From Allomuricauda sp. (GTDB lineage Bacteria; Bacteroidota; Bacteroidia; Flavobacteriales; Flavobacteriaceae): DNA of 64,000 bases. The DNA is taken from contig NZ_JACESV010000003.1 in assembly GCF_013911645.1 (NCBI RefSeq), positions 62,001-126,000 of the forward strand, written 5' to 3'. This document shows positions 17,035-27,797 of this stretch, one piece after another. How positions within the stretch are numbered: the stretch's first letter is position 1; each line of letters opens with the position of its first letter. A model generated the notes under the pieces. The model did no database searches. It saw nothing but the letters and a program-made list of their open reading frames with translations, and was not told where the DNA came from. Position numbers and translations under genes: made by a program.

Positions 17035-18904
17035 GTTGTGAATTGCTTTCAGTTCTTTAATTTTAAGGATGATTCACAGGACGAAAAGAATCGTCCTTGC
17101 GTGGTACAAGGTTGTGAATTGCTTTCAGTTCTTTAATTTTAAGGATGATTCACAGGGAACGGGCATCGTTCAACAACCGCTTACTGGTTGTGAATTGCTT
17201 TCAGTTCTTTAATTTTAAGGATGATTCACAGGAACATTGGAAGCTAAAAAAGAGGCCGAGCAGTTGTGAATTGCTTTCAGTTCTTTAATTTTAAGGATGA
17301 TTCACAGGTCATGCATCCATTCCCCAACTGGTGATAGGGTTGTGAATTGCTTTCAGTTCTTTAATTTTAAGGATGATTCACAGGTACCGTGGACGAATGG
17401 GAAAAACAATCAATGTTGTGAATTGCTTTCAGTTCTTTAATTTTAAGGATGATTCACAGGGAGTTTCGAAATTGTCATGCTCCACAACTAGTTGTGAATT
17501 GCTTTCAGTTCTTTAATTTTAAGGATGATTCACAGGATATTAAAATCACAAATAAATAGAAATTATGTTGTGAATTGCTTTCAGTTCTTTAATTTTAAGG
17601 ATGATTCACAGGAAGGCCAGTGTGCGCATCAATGCCATGCAAGTTGTGAATTGCTTTCAGTTCTTTAATTTTAAGGATGATTCACAGGAGGCACCTATAC
17701 TGGACAAACTTTAAATTAGTTGTGAATTGCTTTCAGTTCTTTAATTTTAAGGATGATTCACAGGTGAAGTTCAAAAATGATATTCAGTCAAATGGTTGTG
17801 AATTGCTTTCAGTTCTTTAATTTTAAGGATGATTCACAGGATGGATAACCACCCACCGATGAAACGTCCGGTTGTGAATTGCTTTCAGTTCTTTAATTTT
17901 AAGGATGATTCACAGGACTTGAAAGGGTATTGTCGTCCTTGTCCTTGTTGTGAATTGCTTTCAGTTCTTTAATTTTAAGGATGATTCACAGGAATATCAC
18001 CTTTATCCCCATCACCAACGCCGTTGTGAATTGCTTTCAGTTCTTTAATTTTAAGGATGATTCACAGGTGTCCTTTAGGCCGGTATATTGTTCAAATAGT
18101 TGTGAATTGCTTTCAGTTCTTTAATTTTAAGGATGATTCACAGGTAAAAATACTAGAACAATGAAATTACAAGTGTTGTGAATTGCTTTCAGTTCTTTAA
18201 TTTTAAGGATGATTCACAGGGCAACGGGCGATTTCATCAACCAAATCTATGTTGTGAATTGCTTTCAGTTCTTTAATTTTAAGGATGATTCACAGGAAAA
18301 GATAACCAAGCGATTTAAGAAAGGTAGTTGTGAATTGCTTTCAGTTCTTTAATTTTAAGGATGATTCACAGGGGCCATTGAAATTGCAAAATCATCAGAA
18401 TTGTTGTGAATTGCTTTCAGTTCTTTAATTTTAAGGATGATTCACAGGTTTGTGTTTGATAAAATAAACGTATCCCATGTTGTGAATTGCTTTCAGTTCT
18501 TTAATTTTAAGGATGATTCACAGGGTTTAACCGGCCCAACGGGCCACAAAACCAGTTGTGAATTGCTTTCAGTTCTTTAATTTTAAGGATGATTCACAGG
18601 TCAATAGTTGCCCAAACCTTGATAAGTTGAGTTGTGAATTGCTTTCAGTTCTTTAATTTTAAGGATGATTCACAGGCAATTCTCATCCACATCAAAGTAA
18701 ATATCAGTTGTGAATTGCTTTCAGTTCTTTAATTTTAAGGATGATTCACAGGTAGGATTTAGATTTTTATGTAACCCTAATTGTTGTGAATTGCTTTCAG
18801 TTCTTTAATTTTAAGGATGATTCACAGGAAACGGCGCATATACTTGACGCCCGTTTTGGTTGTGAATTGCTTTCAGTTCTTTAATTTTAAGGATGATTCA
18901 CAGG
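17035..18904 (+). CRISPR. Type II-C CRISPR array, 25 repeats and 24 spacers
   Basis: 25 repeats of 46 bp, beginning GTTGTGAATTGCTTTCAG and ending GGATGATTCACAGG, appear identical by eye. Starts recur every 76 bases from 17035 to 18859, so every spacer is exactly 30 bp. The 46-bp repeat length and 30-bp spacers are typical of Bacteroidota type II-C. The first 18 or so bases of the repeat are complementary to the anti-repeat of the tracrRNA next to cas9, which sets the crRNA sense as left to right, towards cas2. A terminator hairpin right after the last repeat agrees with this. The array starts 24 bases after the DUF262 gene, so no ordinary leader precedes it. Confidence 0.98.
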
Positions 18905-18938
18905 ATACTTTCCGTAATAGGCTGGTATCCTGTTTTTT
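18901..18938 (+). terminator. Rho-independent terminator at the 3' end of the CRISPR array
   Basis: CAGGATAC (18901-18908) pairs with GTATCCTG (18925-18932) and is followed by six T. The left arm uses the last four bases of the final repeat. It is functional on the + strand, the same direction as the crRNA sense. A second inverted repeat AAGTATTA/TAATACTT lies at 18943-18950/18966-18973, between the array and cas2. Confidence 0.75.
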
Positions 18939-19012
18939 ACACAAGTATTAGAAGTGTGTTTTTATTAATACTTTGCTGGGTGTCGAATGCGCTCAACTAT
19001 GCAATTTGATTG

Positions 19013-20294
<1,282 letters not shown>

Positions 20295-20298
20295 ACTT

Positions 20299-23200
20299 CT
20301 ATGCTATGGTAATATTTCCTAGTCGATTTACTTTTAGTTTTACTACTACATTTTTCTCTTCAGTAAATTCGATTTTGTTAAGTTGTGTATATTCAACTTT
20401 ATTATAGATTGCTTTTGCTACACTAAATGGAATAACATATAATCTGGTCTTAGTAAAACTTACAACTTTATAAATTCTATTATTTTGTTCAGTAGTTAAA
20501 TACTTAAAATCGATAGCATCCAAGTTTTCTAACTCTTCATCTGTAGGTACATACACCAAGTCATTGGGAGATAGTACAAATAAAAATTTACCTTTTTTGG
20601 GTTTAGGCTGAATAGGTAAACGTTCATTTTTTGGTAAATGTGCTACTTGTTTTTGGTGTTCAATCACTTCATTTAACGGTACGGTTTCGTAATTTCTTTT
20701 TTGTTTTTTTTCATCCCAGTAAACCGCAAAAAAGAGGTTGGTGCCTTTTGCGGCTTCTACATATTTCTTGTTCTTAGCGGAGTTTTCATTTTCAGATATG
20801 GAAAATTTACTCCCCACTTCAAAAAATTTGACTTTATAAATAGGTTGGTGCTTTTTACCATTGTTCAAAGCGACAATATTTCTGTTTAAACCTTCGATTC
20901 CTTCATCACTAAAGGCTACATCATATTTAATTTTGCCCTTTTCATCTACATAGTTTTTTAAATGATTAGGCAATATCACTTCTCTTATTTGTGGGTCAGT
21001 TATTTTAGCTAAGTGTTTTTCATTTTTAATGTCTGCCAAAGAGCCTCTTACAGCTGTCGCTATTTTTCCTTTAGGCGTTTCAATATTATATTTTCCAGAA
21101 ACGGTTTCTTTATGCATTGCCTTACGTATTGCCCAATTATCACCTTTTGTTTGCTTGCGTAACTTTTTAATAGGTTTACCACTTTTGTCTAAATTCAAAT
21201 TGCCATTTTCATCTTTGTAGGACCAAAATTTGTTGTTGGCTTTATTGATAACACGTAAGTTTTGCTTATAACTAATCACTGTTTTTTCTAGTTGATTTTT
21301 AGCTTCGCCTGTAAAGCCTTGCCAGGGCATTTGAAAAGCTTTGGTATAATCGCCTTGTTCGTTTTTAATCAATAACTTATCTCTTAATCCATAATTTTTC
21401 TTTTCTGTATTTAAAGCACTCAAGTAATGACTATGATTACGCGTACAACAGGCCACAACCAAAGCGTCTAATGCGTGGTGACGATGGTCTATACGCTTTT
21501 TACTAAAGCCTTTTAGCAATTCATCGGGTACAGTTGGTATGATATTACCGCTGGTATTGATTGCGGTAAAATCGTTGGTTTGTGTTAATTGGTTCAAACG
21601 TTCAAATCGCGGTAAGATGAGTTCGTTCCATTTATCATTTAACCCCCAATCGTTTTTCAGTTTTGAGGTTACTGAACCTGTTACGGGAATTAAATTTTTA
21701 GAAGTTGCTTCTTGCTCTCCTTCTTCACGTACAATATTGCTCAACAAAGCCTTAACTAGTTTACTGATATATCGACTATCGTTCATTTGCCTGTTGATAA
21801 AACCTTCTGGGATATCTTCACTCAAAAGGTTTTTCAGTTTTTGGCGGTTATTTTTAAAGTATTGGTTAACGTGGGCTTCATATTCTGCAAGACCTAATAA
21901 TTTATGCCCATTGATAACGTTTCCGCCCTTTGCGCTTAAATATTCAAATGCCGTTTTATTGTCTTTATCTTCATTTACAGCACTTTCACAAATAATTTTA
22001 TTACTCAATGAGTTATCAAAATAGCGAGATTGTGGAATAATATGTTCTATTTGATATTCGTGTGAAAATAATTTTGACAAAGGAATGGGCTTGCCTGTAT
22101 AAGGTGAAATATACCCTTGCTCCAGCCATAAACGATAACGCTGTATTTCCTTTAGTGTTGGACTGTTGCTGCGTCTAATTTTGGCTATTTCATCTTCGCT
22201 AACTTTTGAATAATCTGCTTTTGGGTTTTGATATATACCTTCTTCATAGATTTTTAATAAATCTTGTTGACTTGGTGAATAATCTCGTACATCAGCTTCA
22301 ATAGAATCGTCATTCATCAGGTCCTTTAATACTTCTCTGATCCGAAGATTGGTATTTTCGTTTTCGGTATTTCGTTTTGAAATTTGTTCCCTTTTACTTG
22401 CCGGGTTTTTCATTTCACGACCTAGCTCAACGTGAATTTCATTGAAAAAACCAGGTTGGCTTTTGCCGTAGTGTTTCCAAATGTCTCTTACAACACGCAA
22501 GGTTTCGGTAACCGCTTGCTCTACAATAGGATTGCGTAGCGAATGTTGCTTGAAATTATCTAGATAGGTATCAATATCCTCAGGTGTTTTCCAATTTTGG
22601 ATATCTCCAATTTCCGAATGTCTACCATAAACCAAATAAGTCGCTTGGTATGTATTCAAACCTATTAAAGGATTTTTATCTTTAAATGGAACAAAACTTT
22701 TTATAACTTGTTTTTTTACATCATCATCACTAACATTCGCTAAAGCTTCTGCCAATTGTTTAGCGTTGTAATCGTCTTTTAAGTGAAGCGCATTAACACG
22801 TTCCATAATTTCCGAAACACGTTGTTTTACTTTATCTGAAATGTCATTTTCGTTCCAATATTTACCTTTACGCATTAAAGGCAGCAATTTGTTTAAGGCT
22901 TTTTTAGAGTAGCCGCCATAATCGCTTTTAAATGGTGGGAATTTGATAAAACTATTGACAAAAGATCCTTCATCCAAATGGTGTTTTAGAGCAAATTTTA
23001 CTAAAGCAGATTTATATTCATTGATATCTGAAACTGAATAAATAATATGCCATAATTGCTCAATTCTGGTTACAAAAGAGCTATTACTCTTAGTGCCGAG
23101 TTGTGTTTTTTCGTCTAAAAAGGTGTCGACATCATCAATTCCTTCCACTTTTGTTAAACGAGAAATAAATTGCGCTCTGGTTTCTGCAAAAGGATATTTT

Positions 23201-24759
23201 TTATCTTCCACATAATTCCATCGGTAATGGTCTTTTTTTGACTTTTCGATACGTTTTTTATCAATAAAATACTTTATAAGCTGCTTTTGTTCAAGTTCTC
23301 TTTTGCTTTGTAAAAAGTCGAATAAGGCTACCCAATCACCATCATTTTTCAATAGTTGTTTGGTTACATCTATCAATTCACCTTTATTGGTATCTACTTT
23401 ATCATATATTTTTAAGTTTTGCAACCATTGCCAAATTCTAAATTCTTGAAATAATGGATGTGATTTTGGAATGCCTTTTATCGCTTGCCTAACTATTTCT
23501 TTTTTACCGGTTTCTTTATTCGTTTTATTGTACACACGCTGTTCTAATTGACAGCCCGAAATATTGGATTTTTGACTTTTGAGAGGACGCTGGTAAAAAA
23601 TAATATCGTCAATCAATAAATACAGAAAGTCACGGTTTTTTATAGCATTTTGGTGTGCTTCATTTCGTGGGTACAATTCTTTAATACAAGCATTATAAAG
23701 CTTATTTGAAAACAGTTCAGGCTGAAGTTCTATTTGTTTGCTTAGTATTTTTTTTAATTCATCTTTATAATACTTACGCTCAATAGTTTTTACAAGCTTA
23801 CCTCTTATTTTTTGTGTTGGTTTTTCAAGTAAGGTTTCATAAATGAATTCACCAACCGTTTTGTTTGAGCGTTCTATGTCTTGTTCCGTTTTAGCTTTTA
23901 TGGCGGCCCAATCTTTTTCAGAATCTACGGCTTTATAAGTTCTTTTAATATCCCCATTTTTCAACATTTTAGTAGTAACAATAAATTCTTTTGTCCTACT
24001 AATCCAGTCTTCGGTTTTTACTATTTGTTTGTCATACTTCCAACCATTTTCAAAAATCACATCAAATAATGGTTTTCCTTTAACAGCTTCCCCGGAGTCA
24101 ATAACTTCTTTTACTTTTAGTTGAACAAATTGCTTGTCCTTTTCATCATCAATTTCTTCGCCTCTTAACTGATAATACCCTCGTTTTTGGTTGAAATTTA
24201 AAATTACCCAAGCTAATTCTTGTTTTGTTAAAGGTTGTGATAGTGCTTTTTTACGTAAATAATAGAGTGTCCAATCGTAAGGAACCTTTGTTTCATTTCC
24301 GTTAGACTTTACATAAAACAAGTCGGGTTGAGCTACTTTAAACTGCTCAAGCATTTCATTAAAGGAAGGTTTAAAAATAAACTCGTATTTACCATCCGCA
24401 TTGGGTCTATAATTTAGTTTTACTTCTTTCCCTTCTTTAAATTGACCTAAGCGTTTTTCAAAATCGATTTGTTGTGCATAATGTTCTGGTAAAAAGCCAA
24501 GTATATTCAACACGCGATGTAAACGTTCTCTTCGTAAATTATCTCGTTGATACAAGCGTCTTACTCCACGATAACCTGTTCTTTCAGCTGTTTGTGATAT
24601 TGATTGACCTGCATCAAATTTCCCCAAAACATCTGCACTCATTGGAATAATCCGAACTCCTAAATCCTCGATTTCCCCTTCTTTCTTATTAAAGTTATTT
24701 TTAATAAGTGCCCACCCAATGGAGTTTGTTCCTAAGTCCAGTCCCAAAATTTTTTTCAT
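20299..24759 (-). CDS. cas9: CRISPR-associated endonuclease Cas9, subtype II-C
   Basis: 1486 residues, at the long end for II-C but normal for Bacteroidota. RuvC-I is ILGLDLGTNSIGWALI with catalytic Asp8. An Arg-rich bridge helix follows (YQRDNLRRERLHRVL). RuvC-II has Glu778 (EIHVELGREMKN). The HNH domain is EYQIEHIIPQSRYFDNSLSNK with His906 and the metal-binding Asn929. RuvC-III is RIDHRHHALDALVVACC with His1095 and Asp1098. All catalytic residues are present, so both strands of a target should be cut under crRNA:tracrRNA guidance. First gene of the cas operon; the tracrRNA is encoded divergently about 95 bases upstream. AT-rich codon use resembles the rest of the island. The PAM cannot be deduced from the sequence alone. 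Confidence 0.98.
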   Translation of the reverse strand: MKKILGLDLGTNSIGWALIKNNFNKKEGEIEDLGVRIIPMSADVLGKFDAGQSISQTAERTGYRGVRRLYQRDNLRRERLHRVLNILGFLPEHYAQQIDFEKRLGQFKEGKEVKLNYRPNADGKYEFIFKPSFNEMLEQFKVAQPDLFYVKSNGNETKVPYDWTLYYLRKKALSQPLTKQELAWVILNFNQKRGYYQLRGEEIDDEKDKQFVQLKVKEVIDSGEAVKGKPLFDVIFENGWKYDKQIVKTEDWISRTKEFIVTTKMLKNGDIKRTYKAVDSEKDWAAIKAKTEQDIERSNKTVGEFIYETLLEKPTQKIRGKLVKTIERKYYKDELKKILSKQIELQPELFSNKLYNACIKELYPRNEAHQNAIKNRDFLYLLIDDIIFYQRPLKSQKSNISGCQLEQRVYNKTNKETGKKEIVRQAIKGIPKSHPLFQEFRIWQWLQNLKIYDKVDTNKGELIDVTKQLLKNDGDWVALFDFLQSKRELEQKQLIKYFIDKKRIEKSKKDHYRWNYVEDKKYPFAETRAQFISRLTKVEGIDDVDTFLDEKTQLGTKSNSSFVTRIEQLWHIIYSVSDINEYKSALVKFALKHHLDEGSFVNSFIKFPPFKSDYGGYSKKALNKLLPLMRKGKYWNENDISDKVKQRVSEIMERVNALHLKDDYNAKQLAEALANVSDDDVKKQVIKSFVPFKDKNPLIGLNTYQATYLVYGRHSEIGDIQNWKTPEDIDTYLDNFKQHSLRNPIVEQAVTETLRVVRDIWKHYGKSQPGFFNEIHVELGREMKNPASKREQISKRNTENENTNLRIREVLKDLMNDDSIEADVRDYSPSQQDLLKIYEEGIYQNPKADYSKVSEDEIAKIRRSNSPTLKEIQRYRLWLEQGYISPYTGKPIPLSKLFSHEYQIEHIIPQSRYFDNSLSNKIICESAVNEDKDNKTAFEYLSAKGGNVINGHKLLGLAEYEAHVNQYFKNNRQKLKNLLSEDIPEGFINRQMNDSRYISKLVKALLSNIVREEGEQEATSKNLIPVTGSVTSKLKNDWGLNDKWNELILPRFERLNQLTQTNDFTAINTSGNIIPTVPDELLKGFSKKRIDHRHHALDALVVACCTRNHSHYLSALNTEKKNYGLRDKLLIKNEQGDYTKAFQMPWQGFTGEAKNQLEKTVISYKQNLRVINKANNKFWSYKDENGNLNLDKSGKPIKKLRKQTKGDNWAIRKAMHKETVSGKYNIETPKGKIATAVRGSLADIKNEKHLAKITDPQIREVILPNHLKNYVDEKGKIKYDVAFSDEGIEGLNRNIVALNNGKKHQPIYKVKFFEVGSKFSISENENSAKNKKYVEAAKGTNLFFAVYWDEKKQKRNYETVPLNEVIEHQKQVAHLPKNERLPIQPKPKKGKFLFVLSPNDLVYVPTDEELENLDAIDFKYLTTEQNNRIYKVVSFTKTRLYVIPFSVAKAIYNKVEYTQLNKIEFTEEKNVVVKLKVNRLGNITIA

Positions 24760-24852
24760 GGTTAAGTTTTTATATAAACAATTTAAAATGATTTTCTTTC
24801 TATTTATTACGTTTTTCTGTAAAATCCATTATTAAATTTTACTATTTTAGCA

Positions 24853-24938
24853 AAACTGAAAGCAATTCACAATAAGGATTATTCCGTTGTGAAAACATTT
24901 AAAGCGGCATTAGTTTAATCTTATGTCGCTTTTTTTTG
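24853..24938 (+). ncRNA. tracrRNA of the type II-C locus
   Basis: Anti-repeat AACTGAAAGCAATTCACAA at about 24854-24872 is complementary to the start of the CRISPR repeat. It is followed by a small GGATTATTCC nexus-like hairpin (24876-24885) embedded between TTCACAA and TTGTGAA, and then a terminator hairpin GCGGCAT (24904-24910) / ATGTCGC (24923-24929) ending in eight T (24930-24937, after the stem). It is transcribed rightwards, divergent from cas9. The RNA should pair with each crRNA repeat, be cut by RNase III and load Cas9. The 5' end is not fixed by sequence; a promoter must lie within 24760-24850. Confidence 0.9.
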
Positions 24939-25193
24939 CTTGAATGTTACACAAGGGTATTTCCGAAGTACTCTCTGCTTGTTTTTACTGGGGGTGGGAA
25001 TTTATCACATTGGCCATATCTCTTACACCGGTGATTTTTTAAATTTAGGAATTTAAATTTTATTAAGATTCTTTGAGTAGCACAGTCTTAATTTCCCCTT
25101 TAGGCCGTTGCCATAGATAGCGTAAGAGGGAATTGTACAACCCAAAACCTTAGCTTAGATAGGTTCTACATTTTCCATATATTTACTATATAG

Positions 25194-25277
25194 TTGCCAC
25201 ACCGCGGTCAAGAATGGGCCAGCACCTTGCGGGTGATGGGGGCACGGACGGCTGATAAAGACAGCGTGGTGTGGCAA
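25194..25277. repeat. Imperfect inverted repeat element, about 84 bp
   Basis: TTGCCACACC (25194-25203) and GGTGTGGCAA (25268-25277) are perfect 10-base arms, with GC directly inside the left arm and GC close inside the right arm. The interior is GC-rich (GGGTGATGGGGGCACGG) within AT-rich surroundings. The sequence AGCGTGGTGTGGC near its right end resembles TGCGTGGTGTTGTGC at about 12841-12856 between other accessory genes. It could be a small mobile or cassette-boundary element; there is no coding capacity. Confidence 0.45.
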
Positions 25278-25395
25278 TGAACCCGTTTTTTTTTAATGAA
25301 TCTACAACCATCGATATCACTAGACTTAATCTACGATAATTTCCATTATTTGATGGACTAACCAATGGATTTGCAATAAAAAATTGGACAATAGA

Positions 25396-25612
25396 TTAAG
25401 CTACATTTTTAAGATTATATAAGTATTCAAATTCCTTTATGGCCTTAAAAAAAGGATTCCGCAACGACATTGTCCCAACAGTCTCCCTTTCGGCTCATAC
25501 TCTTCTCTACACCCTTATAGCTCTTTCCAACAGGTCGACAAAATCATGACAGGCGTATTGAAAACCCCTGTCGGAATGGAATATCAATGTCTTTGAGAGG
25601 TCTGCTAATATT
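25396..25612 (-). pseudogene. Remnant of an IS3-family transposase (OrfB, DDE integrase core)
   Basis: Reading the minus strand gives [20 protein letters not shown], then after a frame change [20 protein letters not shown], then after a T-run a further frame change and KAIKEFEYLYNLKNVA-stop. HSDRGxQY and SRKGxCWDNxxAESFF are the second Asp and the Glu regions of the IS3/IS150 DDE transposase. Only the C-terminal third is left, with at least two frameshifts and no OrfA, so it is inactive. It marks past insertion-sequence activity between the CRISPR locus and the Hsp70 operon. Confidence 0.8.
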
Positions 25613-25761
25613 TGCCATTAGTTTTCCAACTCTTTTCTCTTCTCAATTAATTGAGTGTTCAAAGCCAACACTCGACCAAAAATTGATCAGAATACGTAAA
25701 ACCGTAATAGAAGAAATAGAATGAGAATTATTTTTAGAAACTTAAAGCCAACCGAAAAAAT

Positions 25762-27795
25762 ATGGAGTTAATAAAAAATAACCCTTATCGGATTGCGGGT
25801 ATTCTCTCAAACGCAACGACAAAGGAACTTGAAAAGCAAAAAGGAAAAATCAAAGCCTACACAAAGGTTGGTAAAGAAATCAAAACTGATTTTGACTTTC
25901 AAATTCTCGGGAGAATTGACAGAACGGAAGATTCTGTTATCAAAGCATTTTCAAATGTTGAGCAAAACCAAGACAAAGTAAACTATGCCCTGTTTTGGTT
26001 TTTAAATGCCAGTCCATTTGACAACACCGCAATTGAATATCTGAAAAATGGTGATGAAGATAAAGCACTTGAAATTTGGGAAAAGGTAACAACCGACAAG
26101 GATGTTAATTCCAAAAATTTCTCTGCCTTCAACAATTTGGGAACCTACAAACTTTTGAGCAGGAAAAAATCAGATATTAAGACAGGCATTGAAGCTAAAA
26201 TCAAACTGATTGAATCGGACTATTTTGAAAGCTTCGTACATTCTGTTGCAGATGAAACTTATACAATTGACAATCAAAAACAATCTGAAAAATTGATTGA
26301 TGAATTGCTGACGCAATTAAAAAATCAGTTTTCAAGTTCGGAAACATTGCAATTGTTTAGCGGATGCAACGGAACTACTCAAAAGTATCTTTCCAAAAAG
26401 TTTACAGAAGAACCATTACATAAAATCGAAAGACAAATTGAGAGTTGTAAAAAGAAAAGAAAGGCAGACAAGGGCAAGGCTTATGAATTCGGTTCAAGAC
26501 TATTTACAAACACAAAAGACGATTTATCACTTCTCAAATCATTACTAGGCACTAGCGACTTAATATACATGGCAATTGCAGACCAATTGGGAAATGAAAT
26601 AATGCAATGTGGTATTGACTATTTCAATGAAAGTCAAGAAAATGATTCGAGTGAAGATTTCTTAAAACAAGCCCAGGAATTAAATGAGACAGCGTTGTCA
26701 ATTGCAGTTGGAAAGTTAACAAGGGATAGGGCAAAAGACAGTCTTGCCACTCTTGAAGAAATGAAAGACCGAGAGGTTGCACAAGCAATTGCCTTATTAC
26801 AATCCGTGAAAGATGCTTATGAAACTAATGAGCAAAAAATAAGAGAACAAGTTAAAGAGCTTAAAGAAAGTGACCCTTTGATAAGACTTGGTCACAGAAC
26901 TATTAACCAGTCTGCTGTTGAAGATAACATCAAGAATTCTATTGATTGGGATAAAGTAAATGATTTACTAAAAGAAATTTTACCCGATGAGAGTTTAGAA
27001 AGAATTAAAGCAAGTTCCAATAACGAACTTAAATCTGAATTTGTAGAATTAGCTTATTGGCTTAAAGAGTACTCTCAAAGTAACTCATTGATAAACAGAG
27101 TTATTGAAAATTACAAAGGAATACCACCTAAACTCTCTTTTAAAATAGTTTCTTCAAAGGTTCAAATAACAGATTCAAAGAATGTCTTAATTGATAAACC
27201 ACTATATACCAAATTTATAAGATATATAGGTTTAAAATTAGATATAGAGGTAACAGAAAGTTCGTCCATTTCTTTATACGTTAAATATGTTAATCCAAGC
27301 GGAAAAACAAAGCTGAATAAGAATTTAACTCCCTTAAACTATACTATTCAAACCGACACAACTCTTAATATTCAAACAAAAACTCTAAATCTCCCAGGGT
27401 GGGGAAATTCAGAAAAATGCACTTACGAATTAGGAGAACACCGCATTGAGGTTTATGTAGATGAATATTTGATACACACTAAAAAGTACACAATCGATTT
27501 AGCACCATCTGAAAGGTTAGAGAAAGAAATAGCTAGTGCAGAAAAGAAACTAAGGGAGATAAATCAAACTGATTACTACGAATCCGAAATCAGGTCTGCC
27601 AAAAACGAAATGAGCGAAATTCAAAAATTTAAATTGTTTAGAGGAAGCTCTGAAAAGCAAAGTCAAATTCAAGCACAACAGACTAAAATTGACAAGCTAA
27701 CTCAGCGATCAAAAGACGAGAAGAAAAAACATATCCAAACTCAGGAAGAAAAAATTTACAAACTAAAAATGGAGCTTTCAGCAGCAAAATATTAA
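25762..27795 (+). CDS. Large J-like/coiled-coil co-chaperone candidate of the Hsp70 operon
   Basis: 677 residues. The N-terminus NPYRIAGILSNATTKELEKQ (6-25), followed by a helix and RTEDSVIKAFSNVEQNQDKVNYALFWF, has the N-P-[YF]-R-[IV]-x-G-[IL]...A-x-x-x-E-[IL] pattern of J-domain-like modules, but the HPD tripeptide that stimulates Hsp70 is missing. A long helical repeat region (about 80-440, possibly TPR-like) follows. A beta-sandwich-like part with GEHRIEVYVDEYLIHTKKYTIDL lies near residues 560-582, and a C-terminal coiled coil runs from about 588 to the end. First gene of a seven-gene operon; the next start is 2 bases after its stop. The Hsp70 encoded two genes downstream suggests it presents substrates to, or docks on, that Hsp70. 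Function inferred. Confidence 0.65.
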   Translation: MELIKNNPYRIAGILSNATTKELEKQKGKIKAYTKVGKEIKTDFDFQILGRIDRTEDSVIKAFSNVEQNQDKVNYALFWFLNASPFDNTAIEYLKNGDEDKALEIWEKVTTDKDVNSKNFSAFNNLGTYKLLSRKKSDIKTGIEAKIKLIESDYFESFVHSVADETYTIDNQKQSEKLIDELLTQLKNQFSSSETLQLFSGCNGTTQKYLSKKFTEEPLHKIERQIESCKKKRKADKGKAYEFGSRLFTNTKDDLSLLKSLLGTSDLIYMAIADQLGNEIMQCGIDYFNESQENDSSEDFLKQAQELNETALSIAVGKLTRDRAKDSLATLEEMKDREVAQAIALLQSVKDAYETNEQKIREQVKELKESDPLIRLGHRTINQSAVEDNIKNSIDWDKVNDLLKEILPDESLERIKASSNNELKSEFVELAYWLKEYSQSNSLINRVIENYKGIPPKLSFKIVSSKVQITDSKNVLIDKPLYTKFIRYIGLKLDIEVTESSSISLYVKYVNPSGKTKLNKNLTPLNYTIQTDTTLNIQTKTLNLPGWGNSEKCTYELGEHRIEVYVDEYLIHTKKYTIDLAPSERLEKEIASAEKKLREINQTDYYESEIRSAKNEMSEIQKFKLFRGSSEKQSQIQAQQTKIDKLTQRSKDEKKKHIQTQEEKIYKLKMELSAAKY

Positions 27796-27797
27796 CT

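Larger units (their letters stand above)
24939..25761. other. Intergenic region between tracrRNA and the Hsp70 operon, with decayed remnants
   Basis: About 820 bases without an intact gene. It contains an inverted repeat at 25194-25277, an IS3-family transposase relic at 25396-25612 and, on the - strand at about 25063-25142, a short open stretch that reads protein-like (contains YLWQRPKGEIKTVLLKES before a stop), perhaps the tail of another lost gene. The promoter for the seven-gene operon must lie in the last 150 bases; I could not find a convincing -33/-7 pair. Confidence 0.5.

Noticed and set aside
24760..24852. Exact promoters for cas9 and the tracrRNA
   Set aside because: The divergent AT-rich gap must contain both, but no -33/-7 pair with proper spacing could be chosen over the background.
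25063..25142. Minus-strand fragment containing YLWQRPKGEIKTVLLKES before a stop
   Set aside because: Looks like the tail of a protein, but with under 30 residues and no identifiable family it was only mentioned in the intergenic entry.
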